This document shows positions 16,865 through 25,752 of a DNA stretch of 64,000 bases, in pieces (the stretch's first letter is position 1; every line of letters starts with the position of its first letter). The notes beneath the pieces are model-generated. The model searched no databases, had not been told where the DNA came from, and saw only the letters and a program-made list of their open reading frames with translations. The position numbers and the translations under genes are program-made. Source of the stretch: Oceanimonas doudoroffii (GTDB taxonomy: Bacteria > Pseudomonadota > Gammaproteobacteria > Enterobacterales > Aeromonadaceae); assembly GCF_002242685.1 (NCBI RefSeq), contig NZ_NBIM01000003.1:62001-126000 (forward strand). Reading direction: 5' to 3'.

Positions 16865-18049
16865 ATGAGCGAACTCGCCGACCAGTTTCATTCCCTGAGC
16901 ACCCTGCTGCAACGCCATCACGGCGACTGGCAGCGGCTGCCCTTTGCCTGCCGCACCCTGCCCTGGCCGGAACTGGCGCCGGTGCTGAGCACGCTGTCGG
17001 AAGACGATCTCGACGCCCTGGAAGCCGAACCGGCCGCGGCTCATGGCCTGCTGGCTCCCTATCGTTCGGAGGTGGCGGCGGTGCACGACTGGCCCATCCC
17101 CACCCTGAAAAGGGCCAGTGATTACGCCACGCCCCGCTGGAGCAGCGGCATTCCCGGCCGAAAATGGGCGCAGATCAGCGACTTTGCCGCCAATATTCAC
17201 GGCCATCACCCCATTCTCGAATGGTGTGCCGGCAAGGGCCACCTGGGCCGGCTGCTGGCCCTACAGCAGCAACAGGCGGTGACCAGCCTGGAGTGGAGCG
17301 CGGATCTGTGCCGACAGGGGAAAGCCCTGGCCGAGCGGTTGCAGATCGAGCATCACTTTTACTGCGCCGACGCCCTGGCTCCCGAGGCCGCCGGGCTGTT
17401 TCGCCGGGAGCAACAGGCGGTGGCACTGCATGCCTGCGGCGAATTGCACCTGCGCTTTCTGCAGCACGGCGTGAGGGCTGGCACGCGGTCACTGACGTTG
17501 TCGCCCTGCTGCTATCACCTGATCACCGGGCAGCACTACCAGCCATTGTCGACGGCGGGCCGTCGGGCCGGGCTGAGCTTAAGCCGCCACGATCTGCGCC
17601 TGCCCCTGCAGCAGCAAGTGACCGGTGGCGAACGGGTTCGTCGGCTGCGCCAGATCGAACTGACCTGGCGACTGGCCTTTGACGAGCTGCAACGGACTCT
17701 CACCGGCAACGATGCCTACCTGCCCCTGCCCACCTTTCCCAAGCAGTTACTGAGTGGTGACTTTGCCGCGTTCGCCCGCTGGGCCTGTGAGCGCAAGGGG
17801 CTGGCCGTGCCCGCACAGATTGACGACGCGCACTGGCTCGCCCTGGCCGACGAGCGCCGCCTGCTGGTCAAGCGCATCGAGCTGGTGCGCCACCTCTACC
17901 GTCATCCGCTGGAGCTGTGGCTGCTGCTGGATCGGGCCCTGTTTCTTGAAGAGCAGGGCTACCGGGTCACCCTGGGCACCTTTACCGACATGGCCAACAC
18001 GCCCCGTCGTTACCTGCTGCAGGCCCACAAACCCACAGCCGCGCCCTGA
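16865..18049 (+). CDS. SAM-dependent methyltransferase (Methyltransf_32-like)
   Basis: This 394-residue protein has a Rossmann methyltransferase core with SAM motif I in ILEWCAGKGHLGRLLA and the acidic motif ECLDLCRQ-like region SLEWSADLC. It continues with VALHACGELHLRFL and the conserved SPCCYHL block typical of the Methyltransf_32 group. Flanking N- and C-terminal regions (about 110 and 150 residues) have no recognised domain. The acceptor is unknown. The ATG at 16865 fits the start of similar proteins (MSELADQFHSL); the longer open frame runs back through the divergent gene. The channel gene follows after 30 bases and may be co-transcribed. Confidence 0.8.
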   Translation: MSELADQFHSLSTLLQRHHGDWQRLPFACRTLPWPELAPVLSTLSEDDLDALEAEPAAAHGLLAPYRSEVAAVHDWPIPTLKRASDYATPRWSSGIPGRKWAQISDFAANIHGHHPILEWCAGKGHLGRLLALQQQQAVTSLEWSADLCRQGKALAERLQIEHHFYCADALAPEAAGLFRREQQAVALHACGELHLRFLQHGVRAGTRSLTLSPCCYHLITGQHYQPLSTAGRRAGLSLSRHDLRLPLQQQVTGGERVRRLRQIELTWRLAFDELQRTLTGNDAYLPLPTFPKQLLSGDFAAFARWACERKGLAVPAQIDDAHWLALADERRLLVKRIELVRHLYRHPLELWLLLDRALFLEEQGYRVTLGTFTDMANTPRRYLLQAHKPTAAP

Positions 18050-18079
18050 AACGAACGTCAACCACGGACAGGAGACTTC

Positions 18080-18856
18080 ATGAAAACACCGGTACGCTTT
18101 GTTCCCCCTACCGCCTTTGAATTGTTGATGATGGTGCTGTCCATCGTGTCACTGGTGGCCGTGGTACTGCACCAGTTCGGCCCTTTTAATGCCAACGAAA
18201 AGGAGCTGCTGCTCTACCTCGACACCGGTATCTGCGTGATCCTGCTCAGCCACTTTTTTTATGGGCTGGCCAGGGCACCCAGCAAGAAACGCTTCCTCAA
18301 GGTGCACTGGATTGACTTTATCGCCTCCATTCCGGCCATTGACGTGTTGCGCTACGGCCGAATTTTTCAGGTGCTGCGGGTGCTGCGCATGCTGCGGGTC
18401 GCCAATCAGGTTATTCGCCACCTGCTGAAACACAGTGGCAGCACCATGATGGCCTCCATGCTGCTGGTGCTGGTGGTGGTGATCAGCGGCAGTGCCATCG
18501 CCATTCTGATGACCGAAGCCGGCCACCCCGACTCCAACATCGAAACCGCCGAAGACGCCATCTGGTGGGCCCTGGTGACCATTTCCACCGTGGGTTATGG
18601 CGATCACTATCCGGTGACCACCGCCGGCCGCATTATCTCCTCGGTGGTCATCTTTGCCGGGGTAACCCTGTTTGCCGGTGTGTCGGGCCTGGTGGCCTCG
18701 GCGGTGCTCAGCCCCAAAACCGAGGAGCAACAGGAGGCGGTGGAAACCGAAGGGCAGGAGCTGAACCAACAGCTGGGCGCCCTGCGCACCGAAATCGCGT
18801 CATTGCGGGAAGAAATACACACCCTCAGGGATGCCATCGGCCAGCGGCGCTCCTGA
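18080..18856 (+). CDS. Voltage-gated-type potassium channel family protein
   Basis: The 258-residue membrane protein has a six-transmembrane channel layout. An S4-like segment with regularly spaced Arg lies at about residues 92-118 (LRYGRIFQVLRVLRMLRVANQ). The pore loop carries the potassium filter TVGYGD (TISTVGYGDHYPVT). The C-terminal 45 residues form a predicted coiled coil (EEQQEAVETEGQELNQQL), a likely tetramerisation segment. There is no RCK/TrkA nucleotide-binding domain. It would conduct K+ across the inner membrane. A GACAGGAGA ribosome site precedes the ATG. Confidence 0.92.
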   Translation: MKTPVRFVPPTAFELLMMVLSIVSLVAVVLHQFGPFNANEKELLLYLDTGICVILLSHFFYGLARAPSKKRFLKVHWIDFIASIPAIDVLRYGRIFQVLRVLRMLRVANQVIRHLLKHSGSTMMASMLLVLVVVISGSAIAILMTEAGHPDSNIETAEDAIWWALVTISTVGYGDHYPVTTAGRIISSVVIFAGVTLFAGVSGLVASAVLSPKTEEQQEAVETEGQELNQQLGALRTEIASLREEIHTLRDAIGQRRS

Positions 18857-18998
18857 ATCCCTCGGCCACGGATATAGACTTTATGGTACTTGTGCCGGGG
18901 CGGCGGTCTGGCCTATGCTGGCGGTGTTGCAAAACTTTCGTGCAGCTCACGGTTTGTTTACTAACGGATTGATAGGGTTGAAAAAAAGGAGATTTGTA

Positions 18999-19439
18999 AT
19001 GACAGAGCCGTATCAGTACAAACACATTTTGGCGGCGGTCGACATGACCGAGAAAAACCGCAAGGTGATCGCCAAGGCGGTAGACAGGGCCCGGGCCAAC
19101 AACGCCAAACTGTCAGTCATTCATGTGGACGTGGATCTCAAGGATCTCTATACCGAGATGATCGACATCGACATCGACAACATTCAGGACCAGGTGGTGG
19201 CCGACGCCAAGCAACGGCTGGAAGACTACCTGGCCGATATTGACTATCCCATCGAGAAAAAACTGGTGATCTGCGGCGATTTGACGCTCAAGGTCAACGA
19301 GGCGGTTGAGCAACATGGCGTCGACCTGCTGATCTGCGGCCATGAGCAAAGCTTCTGGAGCCTGCTTACCTCTTCTGCCCGCCAGCTGATGAATACCGTG
19401 CCCTGCGATCTGCTGGTGGTACCCCTGCCCAAGGGTTGA
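18999..19439 (+). CDS. uspA: Universal stress protein A family
   Basis: The 146-residue single-domain protein (MTEPYQYKHILAAVDMTEKNRK) matches E. coli UspA in length and layout, with LSVIHVDVDLKDLYTEM, the long central helix KQRLEDYLADID and the C-terminal HGVDLLICGHEQSFWSLLTSSARQLMNTVPCDLLVVPL. UspA proteins accumulate on growth arrest and protect against oxidative and other stress. A strong AAAAGGAG site lies just upstream of 18999, while the longer frame to 18831 overlaps the channel gene. A hairpin between it and the convergent lysR gene probably ends both transcripts. Confidence 0.94.
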   Translation: MTEPYQYKHILAAVDMTEKNRKVIAKAVDRARANNAKLSVIHVDVDLKDLYTEMIDIDIDNIQDQVVADAKQRLEDYLADIDYPIEKKLVICGDLTLKVNEAVEQHGVDLLICGHEQSFWSLLTSSARQLMNTVPCDLLVVPLPKG

Positions 19440-19445
19440 TGTTGC

Positions 19446-19470
19446 CGGGTGGCCGGTTACTGGCCACCCG
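19446..19470. terminator. Hairpin between convergent uspA and lysR
   Basis: CGGGTGGCC (19446-19454) pairs perfectly with GGCCACCCG (19462-19470) around GGTTACT. It overlaps the last codons of the lysR-type gene. No T tract is present, but the position between convergent genes suggests a shared terminator. Confidence 0.55.
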
Positions 19471-20365
19471 CGTCCCGCAGCAGTTGCCTGAACCATACCA
19501 GTGCCGGGTCAAATTCGGTCAGCGGATGCTGGGCCAGCACATAGGTGCTGTGCAGCGGTTCGCTCAGGGTATGCGACTGCAACGGATAATGAATACAGAG
19601 GTCACGGCCGATCATTTCCGGCACCACCGCCAGGTAACGGCCGGTGGCCAGCAATCTGGGCAGGGCTTCAAAGCTCGGCACCCAGACGCCAATGTGCCGC
19701 ACCAGCCCCTTTTCACTCAGCCAGCCATCCACCAGGGTCTGATTATGGCCCCAGTTGGAGGTGGACACATGGCTCCACTCCACCAGCTGCGACGGCTCGA
19801 TCACTTCGGGCAGCCGGCTGTCTTTAGCCGACAGGCACACCATGGGGTTGTGAAACCAGGTGTCGGTAAGCAGCCGCTCCGACAAGTGATCGGCCCCTGC
19901 AAAACTCACCACCAGATCCAGCTCGGCCCGGGCCAGGGCATCTTCATAGTCGGAGTTGACCAGCTCACTGACCGCCAACCGACAGCCCGGTGCCCGAGTG
20001 TGCAGCAGCTCAACCAGTTGTGGCACCACGCCGTGTTCGATGGAGGACGGCACCGCCAGCCGAAAGGTACGCTGCGAGCGGGATGGCTCAAACCCCGCCG
20101 ACTGGCGCACACCCTGCTCCAGCAGGGCCAGGGCCTGGCGCACCGGTGTGGCCAGGGCCTGGGCCCGCTGGGTGGGCCGCATTTCCTTGCGGGTCATGAC
20201 AAACAGCGGATCGTCCAGGGTCTGGCGCAACCGCCCCAGCGCATGGCTGACCGTGGACTGGGACAGGTTCAGCCGTTCCGCCGCGCGAGTGACGTTGCGG
20301 CACTGCATCAGCACGTCAAACACCCTGAGCAGATTCAGATCCAGCCGTTGAAACAGATTATCCAT
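19457..20365 (-). CDS. LysR family transcriptional regulator (NodD/PA0133-like group)
   Basis: The 302-residue regulator has the LysR winged helix-turn-helix at residues about 9-66 (LNLLRVFDVLMQCRNVTRAAERL, LSQSTVSHALGRLRQTLDDPLFV) and a periplasmic-binding-protein-like effector domain. The phrasing LDLNLLRVFD..DPLFVRT-like places it with the NodD-type branch. No divergently oriented target is adjacent: the next gene upstream (EamA transporter) is 466 bases away and on the other strand, so that transporter is the most natural candidate target. The effector is unknown. Confidence 0.93.
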   Translation of the reverse strand: MDNLFQRLDLNLLRVFDVLMQCRNVTRAAERLNLSQSTVSHALGRLRQTLDDPLFVMTRKEMRPTQRAQALATPVRQALALLEQGVRQSAGFEPSRSQRTFRLAVPSSIEHGVVPQLVELLHTRAPGCRLAVSELVNSDYEDALARAELDLVVSFAGADHLSERLLTDTWFHNPMVCLSAKDSRLPEVIEPSQLVEWSHVSTSNWGHNQTLVDGWLSEKGLVRHIGVWVPSFEALPRLLATGRYLAVVPEMIGRDLCIHYPLQSHTLSEPLHSTYVLAQHPLTEFDPALVWFRQLLRDAGGQ

Positions 20366-20831
20366 CGATATTCACCATGCACCCATGACCACAATTCATT
20401 TTTAGCATAAGCGATTCAACCATAGAATGCCGGCCATCGAGTTTAACGTCGGCGTGGTGATGAAACGTCTCTGACGGTCCGGTCAAACACGGTTTCGGGC
20501 ATGGTGGCATCATGGGGGGTACTGCCTGTCTCGGGTCGCGCAAGCGGCACGACAAACGAACCGTTGACGATCGGGCAATCCAGTTTGCCACGCTGACAAC
20601 CTTTTCGGGTTTTATTGCATCGACAATATGCCCAACCCGTTCTGCGTGTGGTGTTGAACCACTTTTGTTTGGGGACGTCATTCTCTCCTTTATGACAAAC
20701 CTGCTATTGGTCCCGGGCCGGCGCATTGCGCCGGCTTTTTTTATGGCCGGCTTTTTCCGGCAGCGGCTGGATCGCCCCGTGGGTTTACGCCATTATGGCG
20801 CTCTTTCGCGACCCATGAACATGATTCCACC
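20366..20831. other. 466-base stretch without a supported gene, with terminator-like hairpins
   Basis: It contains the divergent promoter region for the LysR gene and the EamA transporter. On the plus strand are a small hairpin followed by Ts (GTGGT..ACCAC then TTTTGTTT, about 20657-20679) and a strong intrinsic terminator (20717-20742), neither of which belongs to a known gene. A minus-strand frame at 20358-20681 has a good ribosome site but no recognisable sequence and overlaps lysR. An unannotated plus-strand RNA or a decayed gene is possible. Confidence 0.5.
20717..20742 (+). terminator. Orphan rho-independent terminator
   Basis: GCCGGCGC (20717-20724) pairs perfectly with GCGCCGGC (20728-20735) around ATT, followed by seven Ts. 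No plus-strand gene precedes it within 1.2 kb, so the RNA it ends is unknown. Confidence 0.85.
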
Positions 20832-21698
20832 ATGCCTTATCTGGTTTTTGTCACCCTGCTCTGGGCCTTTTCCTTCAGCCTTATCGGCGTTTACCTGGCC
20901 GGTGCCGTCGACAGCTACTTTTCGGTGTTGAGCCGAGTGGCCCTGGCCGCCCTGCTGTTTGCCCCCTTTTTACGCTGGCACCAGCCACCCCGGCTGGCAC
21001 TGGGGCTGATGGCCTGCGGCGCCCTGCAGCTGGGGGTGATGTACCTGTTTTATTATCAGTCGTTCCTGCTGCTGACGGTGCCGGAAGTGCTGATCTTCAC
21101 CGTGCTCACCCCCGTGTATGTCACCCTGATCTACGATCTGCTGCACCGGCGTTTTCGCCCCGGCTACCTGTTTACCGCCGCCCTGGCGGTGTTGGGTGCC
21201 CTGGTGATTCGCTTTGACGGCCTCACCGATGACTACCTGCTTGGCTTTGCGGTGGTGCAGGGCGCCAACCTCTGCTTTGCCCTTGGTCAGGTCGGCTATA
21301 AGGTGCTGCTGGAACGCTACCCCGCCGACGAGCCCCAGCACAAACGCTTTGGCTACTTCTATCTGGGCGCGCTGCTGGTGGTGGTGCCGGCCTGGCTGCT
21401 GCTTGGCGGCGGCCGGTATCCGGCCACCACGCTGCAATGGAGCGTACTGCTGTGGCTGGGGTTGGGAGCGTCCGGGCTGGGCTATTTTCTGTGGAACAAG
21501 GGCGCAACCCGGGTCAACGCCGGCGCCCTGGCGATCATGAACAACGCACTGGTACCCGCCGGCCTGCTGGTCAATTTGCTGATCTGGAACCGGGACGCCG
21601 ATCTGCCCCGGCTGGCGCTGGGCGGCGCCATCATACTGGCCTCATTGTGGCTCAACGAGGGCTGGTTCAGCACCTCAAAAGTCTCACGCAAAGGATAA
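20832..21698 (+). CDS. EamA/DMT superfamily transporter
   Basis: The 288-residue membrane protein has about ten hydrophobic segments in two repeats, the drug/metabolite transporter layout, with LWAFSFSLIGVYLAG at the start and the second repeat ending GALAIMNNALVPAGLLVNLLIW. The group resembles carboxylate/amino-acid/amine exporters. The substrate is unknown. It is transcribed away from the LysR gene, so the two may form a regulator-exporter pair. It has a moderately weak ribosome site (GATTCCACC) before the ATG. Confidence 0.87.
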   Translation: MPYLVFVTLLWAFSFSLIGVYLAGAVDSYFSVLSRVALAALLFAPFLRWHQPPRLALGLMACGALQLGVMYLFYYQSFLLLTVPEVLIFTVLTPVYVTLIYDLLHRRFRPGYLFTAALAVLGALVIRFDGLTDDYLLGFAVVQGANLCFALGQVGYKVLLERYPADEPQHKRFGYFYLGALLVVVPAWLLLGGGRYPATTLQWSVLLWLGLGASGLGYFLWNKGATRVNAGALAIMNNALVPAGLLVNLLIWNRDADLPRLALGGAIILASLWLNEGWFSTSKVSRKG

Positions 21699-21828
21699 TA
21701 ATTCTCTTTTTCAATTGAAACCTTTCCCGCCATTGTTCAATATGGCTCCATTCAGAGCCACCACTGCAAACGGCAGGCCGCCAAAGTGAGTGGATTCGTG
21801 ACTCAATGGATCAGCGGGGAAGGCGAAC

Positions 21829-22947
21829 ATGAACTTCGAGCGAACATCATTACCAACGCAGGCAGCGAGAATGGCAAGCCTGGACCTGGCCCGTGGGCTG
21901 GCGGTGCTTTTTATGATCCTGATTCATGTGCTGGACTTCTACGGTCGGCCCGAGGTAAGAGACACACCGTTGGGCAGGGTCGTCCAGTTTCTCGGCAGCC
22001 CGCCGGCCGCACCCATTTTTGTTTTTATCATGGGTATTTTTATTGTCTGGTCAGGGCGCCAAAGCCTGGCGTCCGGGCTGGCTCGGGCGGCCTGGCTGTT
22101 TGCCCTTGGCTACCTGCTGAACCTGGCGCGGGGCGCGCTTCCCATGTGGCTGTCATTACAAATGGGACTGGTGACCGATGAGCAGCTGGGTGGCTACACG
22201 CCGCTGAGTGAATTACTGATTGTCGATATTCTGCAGTTCGCAGGCCTGGCACTGGCTATTTGTGTGGTACTGAAACATTACCTTGCGGATCCCAGGTGCT
22301 GGATGGCCGCCGGCGTACTGGTCATCTGCGCCTCTCCCGCGCTCTGGGACATTTCCAGCGACTGGCCGGTGCTGAACGAAGGGCTGCAACTACTCTGGGG
22401 AAACAAGGAGCAGGGAGCCATGTTCCCGCTGTTCCCCTGGCTGGCGTTTCCCCTTTTTGGCATGGCATTTGGCCACTGGCTCAGGCAGAGCGATAACCAT
22501 CACCGCTTCTTTCGTCGCACACTGTGGGCCGGCCTGCTGTGTATGGCTGCGGGAACGGCCCTGCTCCTCGTCGACAGGGACCTCCATTACGGCTACTACC
22601 TGAGAAGCGGCCCGGGCGGCATGCTCTGGCTAACCGGCTTTGTAATGGCCTGGCTCTGGCTGTGCCATTGGCTCGCCGAAAAAGTCGGTTCGCGCCCGGG
22701 TCTCGGGCTGCTGCTGTTCTGGAGCAGGAACGTAACATCCATCTATGTACTGCAGTGGCTGGTGATCGGCTGGGGACTCATGCTGGTCGGCTCCCGGCAA
22801 CTCGATTTCACCGATACCCTGGTGGCGATGGTCGTCGTGCTGCTGCTGTCGGATTCGGCAACCCGGGCCTGGCTGAGGCTGCGCAGACGCCCACGCCATG
22901 CTCGGGTTATGAAGCCCGCGGCCGATGCCTCAGCCGAACAAAACTGA
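21829..22947 (+). CDS. DUF1624/heparan-alpha-glucosaminide acetyltransferase-like membrane protein
   Basis: The 372-residue protein has roughly ten transmembrane segments. Its start (RMASLDLARGLAVLFMILIHVLDFYG) carries the LDxxRGLAxxxMxxxH pattern of the DUF1624/YeiB/acyltransferase-3-like membrane families, in which the His acts in transmembrane acetyl or acyl transfer. The C-terminal part ends in a basic cytoplasmic tail (LRLRRRPRHARVMK). The substrate is unknown, and no polysaccharide or lipid pathway is adjacent to suggest one. A GGGGAAGG site precedes the ATG at 21829; the next in-frame Met (residue 15) would also preserve the family motif. Confidence 0.75.
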   Translation: MNFERTSLPTQAARMASLDLARGLAVLFMILIHVLDFYGRPEVRDTPLGRVVQFLGSPPAAPIFVFIMGIFIVWSGRQSLASGLARAAWLFALGYLLNLARGALPMWLSLQMGLVTDEQLGGYTPLSELLIVDILQFAGLALAICVVLKHYLADPRCWMAAGVLVICASPALWDISSDWPVLNEGLQLLWGNKEQGAMFPLFPWLAFPLFGMAFGHWLRQSDNHHRFFRRTLWAGLLCMAAGTALLLVDRDLHYGYYLRSGPGGMLWLTGFVMAWLWLCHWLAEKVGSRPGLGLLLFWSRNVTSIYVLQWLVIGWGLMLVGSRQLDFTDTLVAMVVVLLLSDSATRAWLRLRRRPRHARVMKPAADASAEQN

Positions 22948-23100
22948 CGGCGGGATCATGCCCCGTGCCGGCATCACGATTTGGCGCGGCACGACGGCGC
23001 CGGGTCACAAAATCAACATTTCCCCGGCGCCGGGCCATGGCTTTTGCCCATAGTCTCCATACACTGAAAAACATAATAAAAAACGTGCAAGGAGAGCGAT

Positions 23101-24075
23101 ATGTTCAAGGCCATCTTACTGGAAGAATCCGGCAAGCAGACTCATGCCAGCCTGCAACGCCTCAACGAACAACAGCTGACCACCGGCGATGTCAAGGTGA
23201 AGGTGGACTACTCCACCCTCAACTACAAGGACGCCCTGGCCATTACCGGCAAGGGCAAAATCGTGCGCAGCTGGCCCATGGTGCCCGGCATCGATTTCGC
23301 CGGCACCGTGCTGTCATCGGATCATCCGGACTACCGCATTGGCGACGACGTGCTGCTCACCGGCTGGGGGGTTGGCGAGCAAACCTGGGGCGGCCTGGCG
23401 GAAAAGGCCAGCGTCAAGGGTGACTGGCTGATTCCGCTGCCGGCGGAAATGAGCGCCAAGCGGGCCATGGCCATCGGCACCGCCGGCTTCACCGCCATGC
23501 TGGCGGTAATGGCACTGGAACAGGCCGGCGTAAAGCCGGGCCAGGGACCGGTGCTGGTCACCGGCGCCACCGGTGGCGTGGGCTCCATCGCGGTACGGTT
23601 GCTGGCCAAGGCCGGTTACGAGGTACACGCCTCCACCGGCCGGCCCGAGCACAGCGACTGGCTGAAAAGCCTGGGCGCCCACGAGATCATCGATCGTATC
23701 AAGCTGGATCAGGAGCCGGCGGCACTCGAGTCTCAACACTGGGCCGGCGCCATCGACGCCGTGGGCGGCCGTACCCTGGCCCGCATTCTGAGCCAGACTC
23801 GCATGTACGGTGCCGTGGCTGCCTGCGGCCTGACCGGTGGGGTGGCCCTTCACACCACCGTCATGCCCTTTATTTTGCGTGGGGTGCAGCTGCTCGGCAT
23901 CAATTCGGTGCATATTCCCAAAGAGCGGCGCATTGAGGCCTGGCAACGGCTGCACCAGAGCCTGCCGATGAACTACGAGAATGAGGTCAGGGAGCTGACC
24001 CTGGAGCAGACCATAGAGGCCGCCCACGACATGGTCGCCGGCAAACCGGTGGGCCGAGTGGTGATTCAACCCTGA
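23101..24075 (+). CDS. acuI: Acrylyl-CoA reductase (NADPH)-type medium-chain oxidoreductase, AcuI/YhdH family
   Basis: The 324-residue protein is a zinc-free quinone oxidoreductase-like member of the medium-chain dehydrogenase family. Visible blocks are MFKAILLEESG, VDYSTLNYKDALAITGKGKIVR, PGIDFAGTV and the NADPH site VLVTGATGGVGSIAVRLLAKAGY. Length and sequence match E. coli YhdH. AcuI reduces acrylyl-CoA to propionyl-CoA and protects against acrylate, which marine bacteria meet during dimethylsulfoniopropionate breakdown. No dddD/dmdA genes are nearby, so its use here is inferred. AAGGAGAG directly precedes the ATG; a GC-rich hairpin follows. Confidence 0.9.
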   Translation: MFKAILLEESGKQTHASLQRLNEQQLTTGDVKVKVDYSTLNYKDALAITGKGKIVRSWPMVPGIDFAGTVLSSDHPDYRIGDDVLLTGWGVGEQTWGGLAEKASVKGDWLIPLPAEMSAKRAMAIGTAGFTAMLAVMALEQAGVKPGQGPVLVTGATGGVGSIAVRLLAKAGYEVHASTGRPEHSDWLKSLGAHEIIDRIKLDQEPAALESQHWAGAIDAVGGRTLARILSQTRMYGAVAACGLTGGVALHTTVMPFILRGVQLLGINSVHIPKERRIEAWQRLHQSLPMNYENEVRELTLEQTIEAAHDMVAGKPVGRVVIQP

Positions 24076-24082
24076 CCGGCCA

Positions 24083-24109
24083 TCGCCGGCTCCCCGATGG
24101 CGCCGGCGA
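24083..24109. terminator. Hairpin between convergent acuI and the sigma-54 activator
   Basis: TCGCCGGC (24083-24090) pairs perfectly with GCCGGCGA (24102-24109) in the 55-base gap between two convergent genes. The T content after it is low, so it is a probable but not classic terminator. Confidence 0.55.
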
Positions 24110-24130
24110 AGTCATCTTTATGTTTATCGG

Positions 24131-25546
24131 CTATTCGGCCCCTCGGCTACGAATACGCAAACCGTGCTTGCGCAATTTACGGACCACACTGGGCTGGCTG
24201 ATCCTCAACCGCTCGGCCAGCGCGTAGGTGCTGGGCAACTGCTCACACAATGCGGCCAGAATGCACCGTTCATGGTGTTCCATAGCCTCTTTCAGGCTCT
24301 GGCCCGGCACCAGACACTCGCTTTCCTGATCAGTTGACCGTTCGGGCGACGGCGCATCCGGGCTGATATGGGCCTCGGCCTCATTGGCACCAATCTGATC
24401 ACCACTGGCGGACAGCCAGGACCGCTCCACCCAGTTTTCCAGCTCACGCACGTTGCCGGGCCAGTCACCGCTCATCAGCTTTGGCCAGACACCGGGGTGC
24501 AGCACCTTTCGACTGCCGTAGCGTCGGTTTAGCCGCGCCAGCTGCAGCTCGACCAGGCCCGGAATATCTTCCCGCCGCTCGCGCAGCGGCGGTATGGTCA
24601 CGGGTATCACATTGAGCCGGTAATAAAGATCCAGGCGAAATGAGCCTTCCTCCACCTGTCGGGCCAGGTCCCGGTTGGTGGCCACGACCAGGCGAAAATC
24701 CACCCTCTTGGGACGGGTATCACCCAGGCGGGTGATACTGCCATCCTGAATCACCTTGAGCAGCTTGGTCTGCATGGCCAGGGGCAATTCACCTATTTCA
24801 TCAAGGAACAGGGTGCCTCCCTGGGCCTGTTCCAGAATGCCGGCCTTGCCCTGTCGAGCCGCACCGCTGAAGGCTCCGGGCTGATAACCGAACATTTCCG
24901 ACTCGAACAGCGACTCGGGAATGGCGGCACAGTTGACGTCGATAAAGGGGCCATGGCTGCGCTGACTCCAGCGATGCAACTGGCGGGCAAAGGCGGTCTT
25001 GCCCACTCCGGATTCGCCCAGCATCAGCACGGTGGCATCGGTCGAGGCCACTCGCTTGAGCAACATCACCACTTCCCGCAGCAGGCTGCTGCGGACTTCC
25101 AGCTCATCCAGCTCCAGATCCTCCCCCAGCGAGGGGCCGTTCCCTCTTTTCAGGTGGTCGCTGAAGCGCTGTTGCAGCAGGGCATATTCATCCTGCAGCA
25201 GTTGCAGATCGGTAAGATCCCGGGAGCGGCTGACGATACGGGTCAGCCTGCCGTTCAGAAAAACCGGGTAGGCCTCGGCGATCACTCGGCGCCCGGTCGC
25301 GGTATGTTGCATCATCTGGGCCGGCCGGCCGGTGCGAATCACTTCCAGACTGACCGACGGCGACAAGACGCCTCGTCGTTCCAGCTCCTGTACCGTGCTG
25401 GCGCACAATTCGTCCGGACTCAGGCCATAGACGGCGGCGCTGCCCGGACTGACCTGAAGGATGCGACCGTCCGCATCAACCAGAAACAGGTGATCGTAAG
25501 CGGTGGCGAGAATGGTGTCGATCACCAGGGTGTCTATGTCCGACAT
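24131..25546 (-). CDS. Sigma-54-dependent activator with PAS domain and TyrR-like HTH
   Basis: This 471-residue enhancer-binding protein has an N-terminal PAS sensor (about 1-115, VDADGRILQVSPGSAAVYGL), an AAA+ domain (about 150-390) with Walker A GESGVGKT, the sigma-54 contact loop as GAFSGA, Walker B GGTLFLDEIGE, the R-finger region LYYRLNVIPVTIPPLRER, and a C-terminal HTH (YALAERLRISQPSVVRKLRKHGL) of the TyrR type. It drives RNA polymerase-sigma-54 at -24/-12 promoters. The divergent gbuA operon has such a promoter and three upstream motif copies, so it is the likely target, with a guanidino compound or 2-oxo acid as possible PAS ligand. Confidence 0.93.
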   Translation of the reverse strand: MSDIDTLVIDTILATAYDHLFLVDADGRILQVSPGSAAVYGLSPDELCASTVQELERRGVLSPSVSLEVIRTGRPAQMMQHTATGRRVIAEAYPVFLNGRLTRIVSRSRDLTDLQLLQDEYALLQQRFSDHLKRGNGPSLGEDLELDELEVRSSLLREVVMLLKRVASTDATVLMLGESGVGKTAFARQLHRWSQRSHGPFIDVNCAAIPESLFESEMFGYQPGAFSGAARQGKAGILEQAQGGTLFLDEIGELPLAMQTKLLKVIQDGSITRLGDTRPKRVDFRLVVATNRDLARQVEEGSFRLDLYYRLNVIPVTIPPLRERREDIPGLVELQLARLNRRYGSRKVLHPGVWPKLMSGDWPGNVRELENWVERSWLSASGDQIGANEAEAHISPDAPSPERSTDQESECLVPGQSLKEAMEHHERCILAALCEQLPSTYALAERLRISQPSVVRKLRKHGLRIRSRGAE

Positions 25547-25566
25547 GGCTTTCCTTGCTCAACCAT

Positions 25567-25635
25567 TGATACATAAATGAATCATCAATTCTTTTATGTA
25601 TCACACACGCTTCACGATCGATACATATTTGCATC
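25567..25635. promoter_or_regulatory. Three copies of a GATACATAAATGAATC-type activator site
   Basis: Copies lie at 25568-25583 (plus, GATACATAAATGAATC), 25587-25602 (minus, GATACATAAAAGAATT) and 25620-25635 (plus, GATACATATTTGCATC), matching each other at 13-14 of 16 positions. The first two also form an inverted repeat (TGATACATAAA with TTTATGTATCA). They sit 40-110 bp upstream of the -24/-12 promoter, the usual place for enhancer sites of a sigma-54 activator. Confidence 0.65.
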
Positions 25636-25675
25636 ACAAAAACAAAAAGAGCTTATAAATCATATAAATAAAAAC

Positions 25676-25691
25676 TGGCATAATTACTGCC
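25676..25691 (+). promoter_or_regulatory. Sigma-54 (-24/-12) promoter of the gbuA operon
   Basis: TGGCATAATTACTGCC matches the consensus TGGCAC-N5-TTGCW, with the invariant GG (25677-25678) and GC (25689-25690) exactly 12 bases apart. Transcription would begin near 25701, about 50 bases before gbuA. The sigma-54 activator gene is adjacent and divergent. Confidence 0.8.
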
Positions 25692-25752
25692 TTGTAATGG
25701 CAAGGACCATTATCCCCACCAGCCAGCCTGGTGGGAGCAGCAGGAGATAGCC

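Noticed and set aside
15544..17121. A 525-codon open frame on the plus strand
   Set aside because: It is antisense to the HI0933-type flavoprotein gene; the long opening is a by-product of high GC. The minus-strand frame has clear FAD motifs.
20358..20681. Minus-strand frame of 107 codons with an AAAGGAG ribosome site (starts MTSPNKSGSTPHAERVGH)
   Set aside because: It overlaps the start of the lysR-type gene, has no recognisable domain, a second frame over the same bases is equally open, and terminators on the other strand suggest different use of the region.
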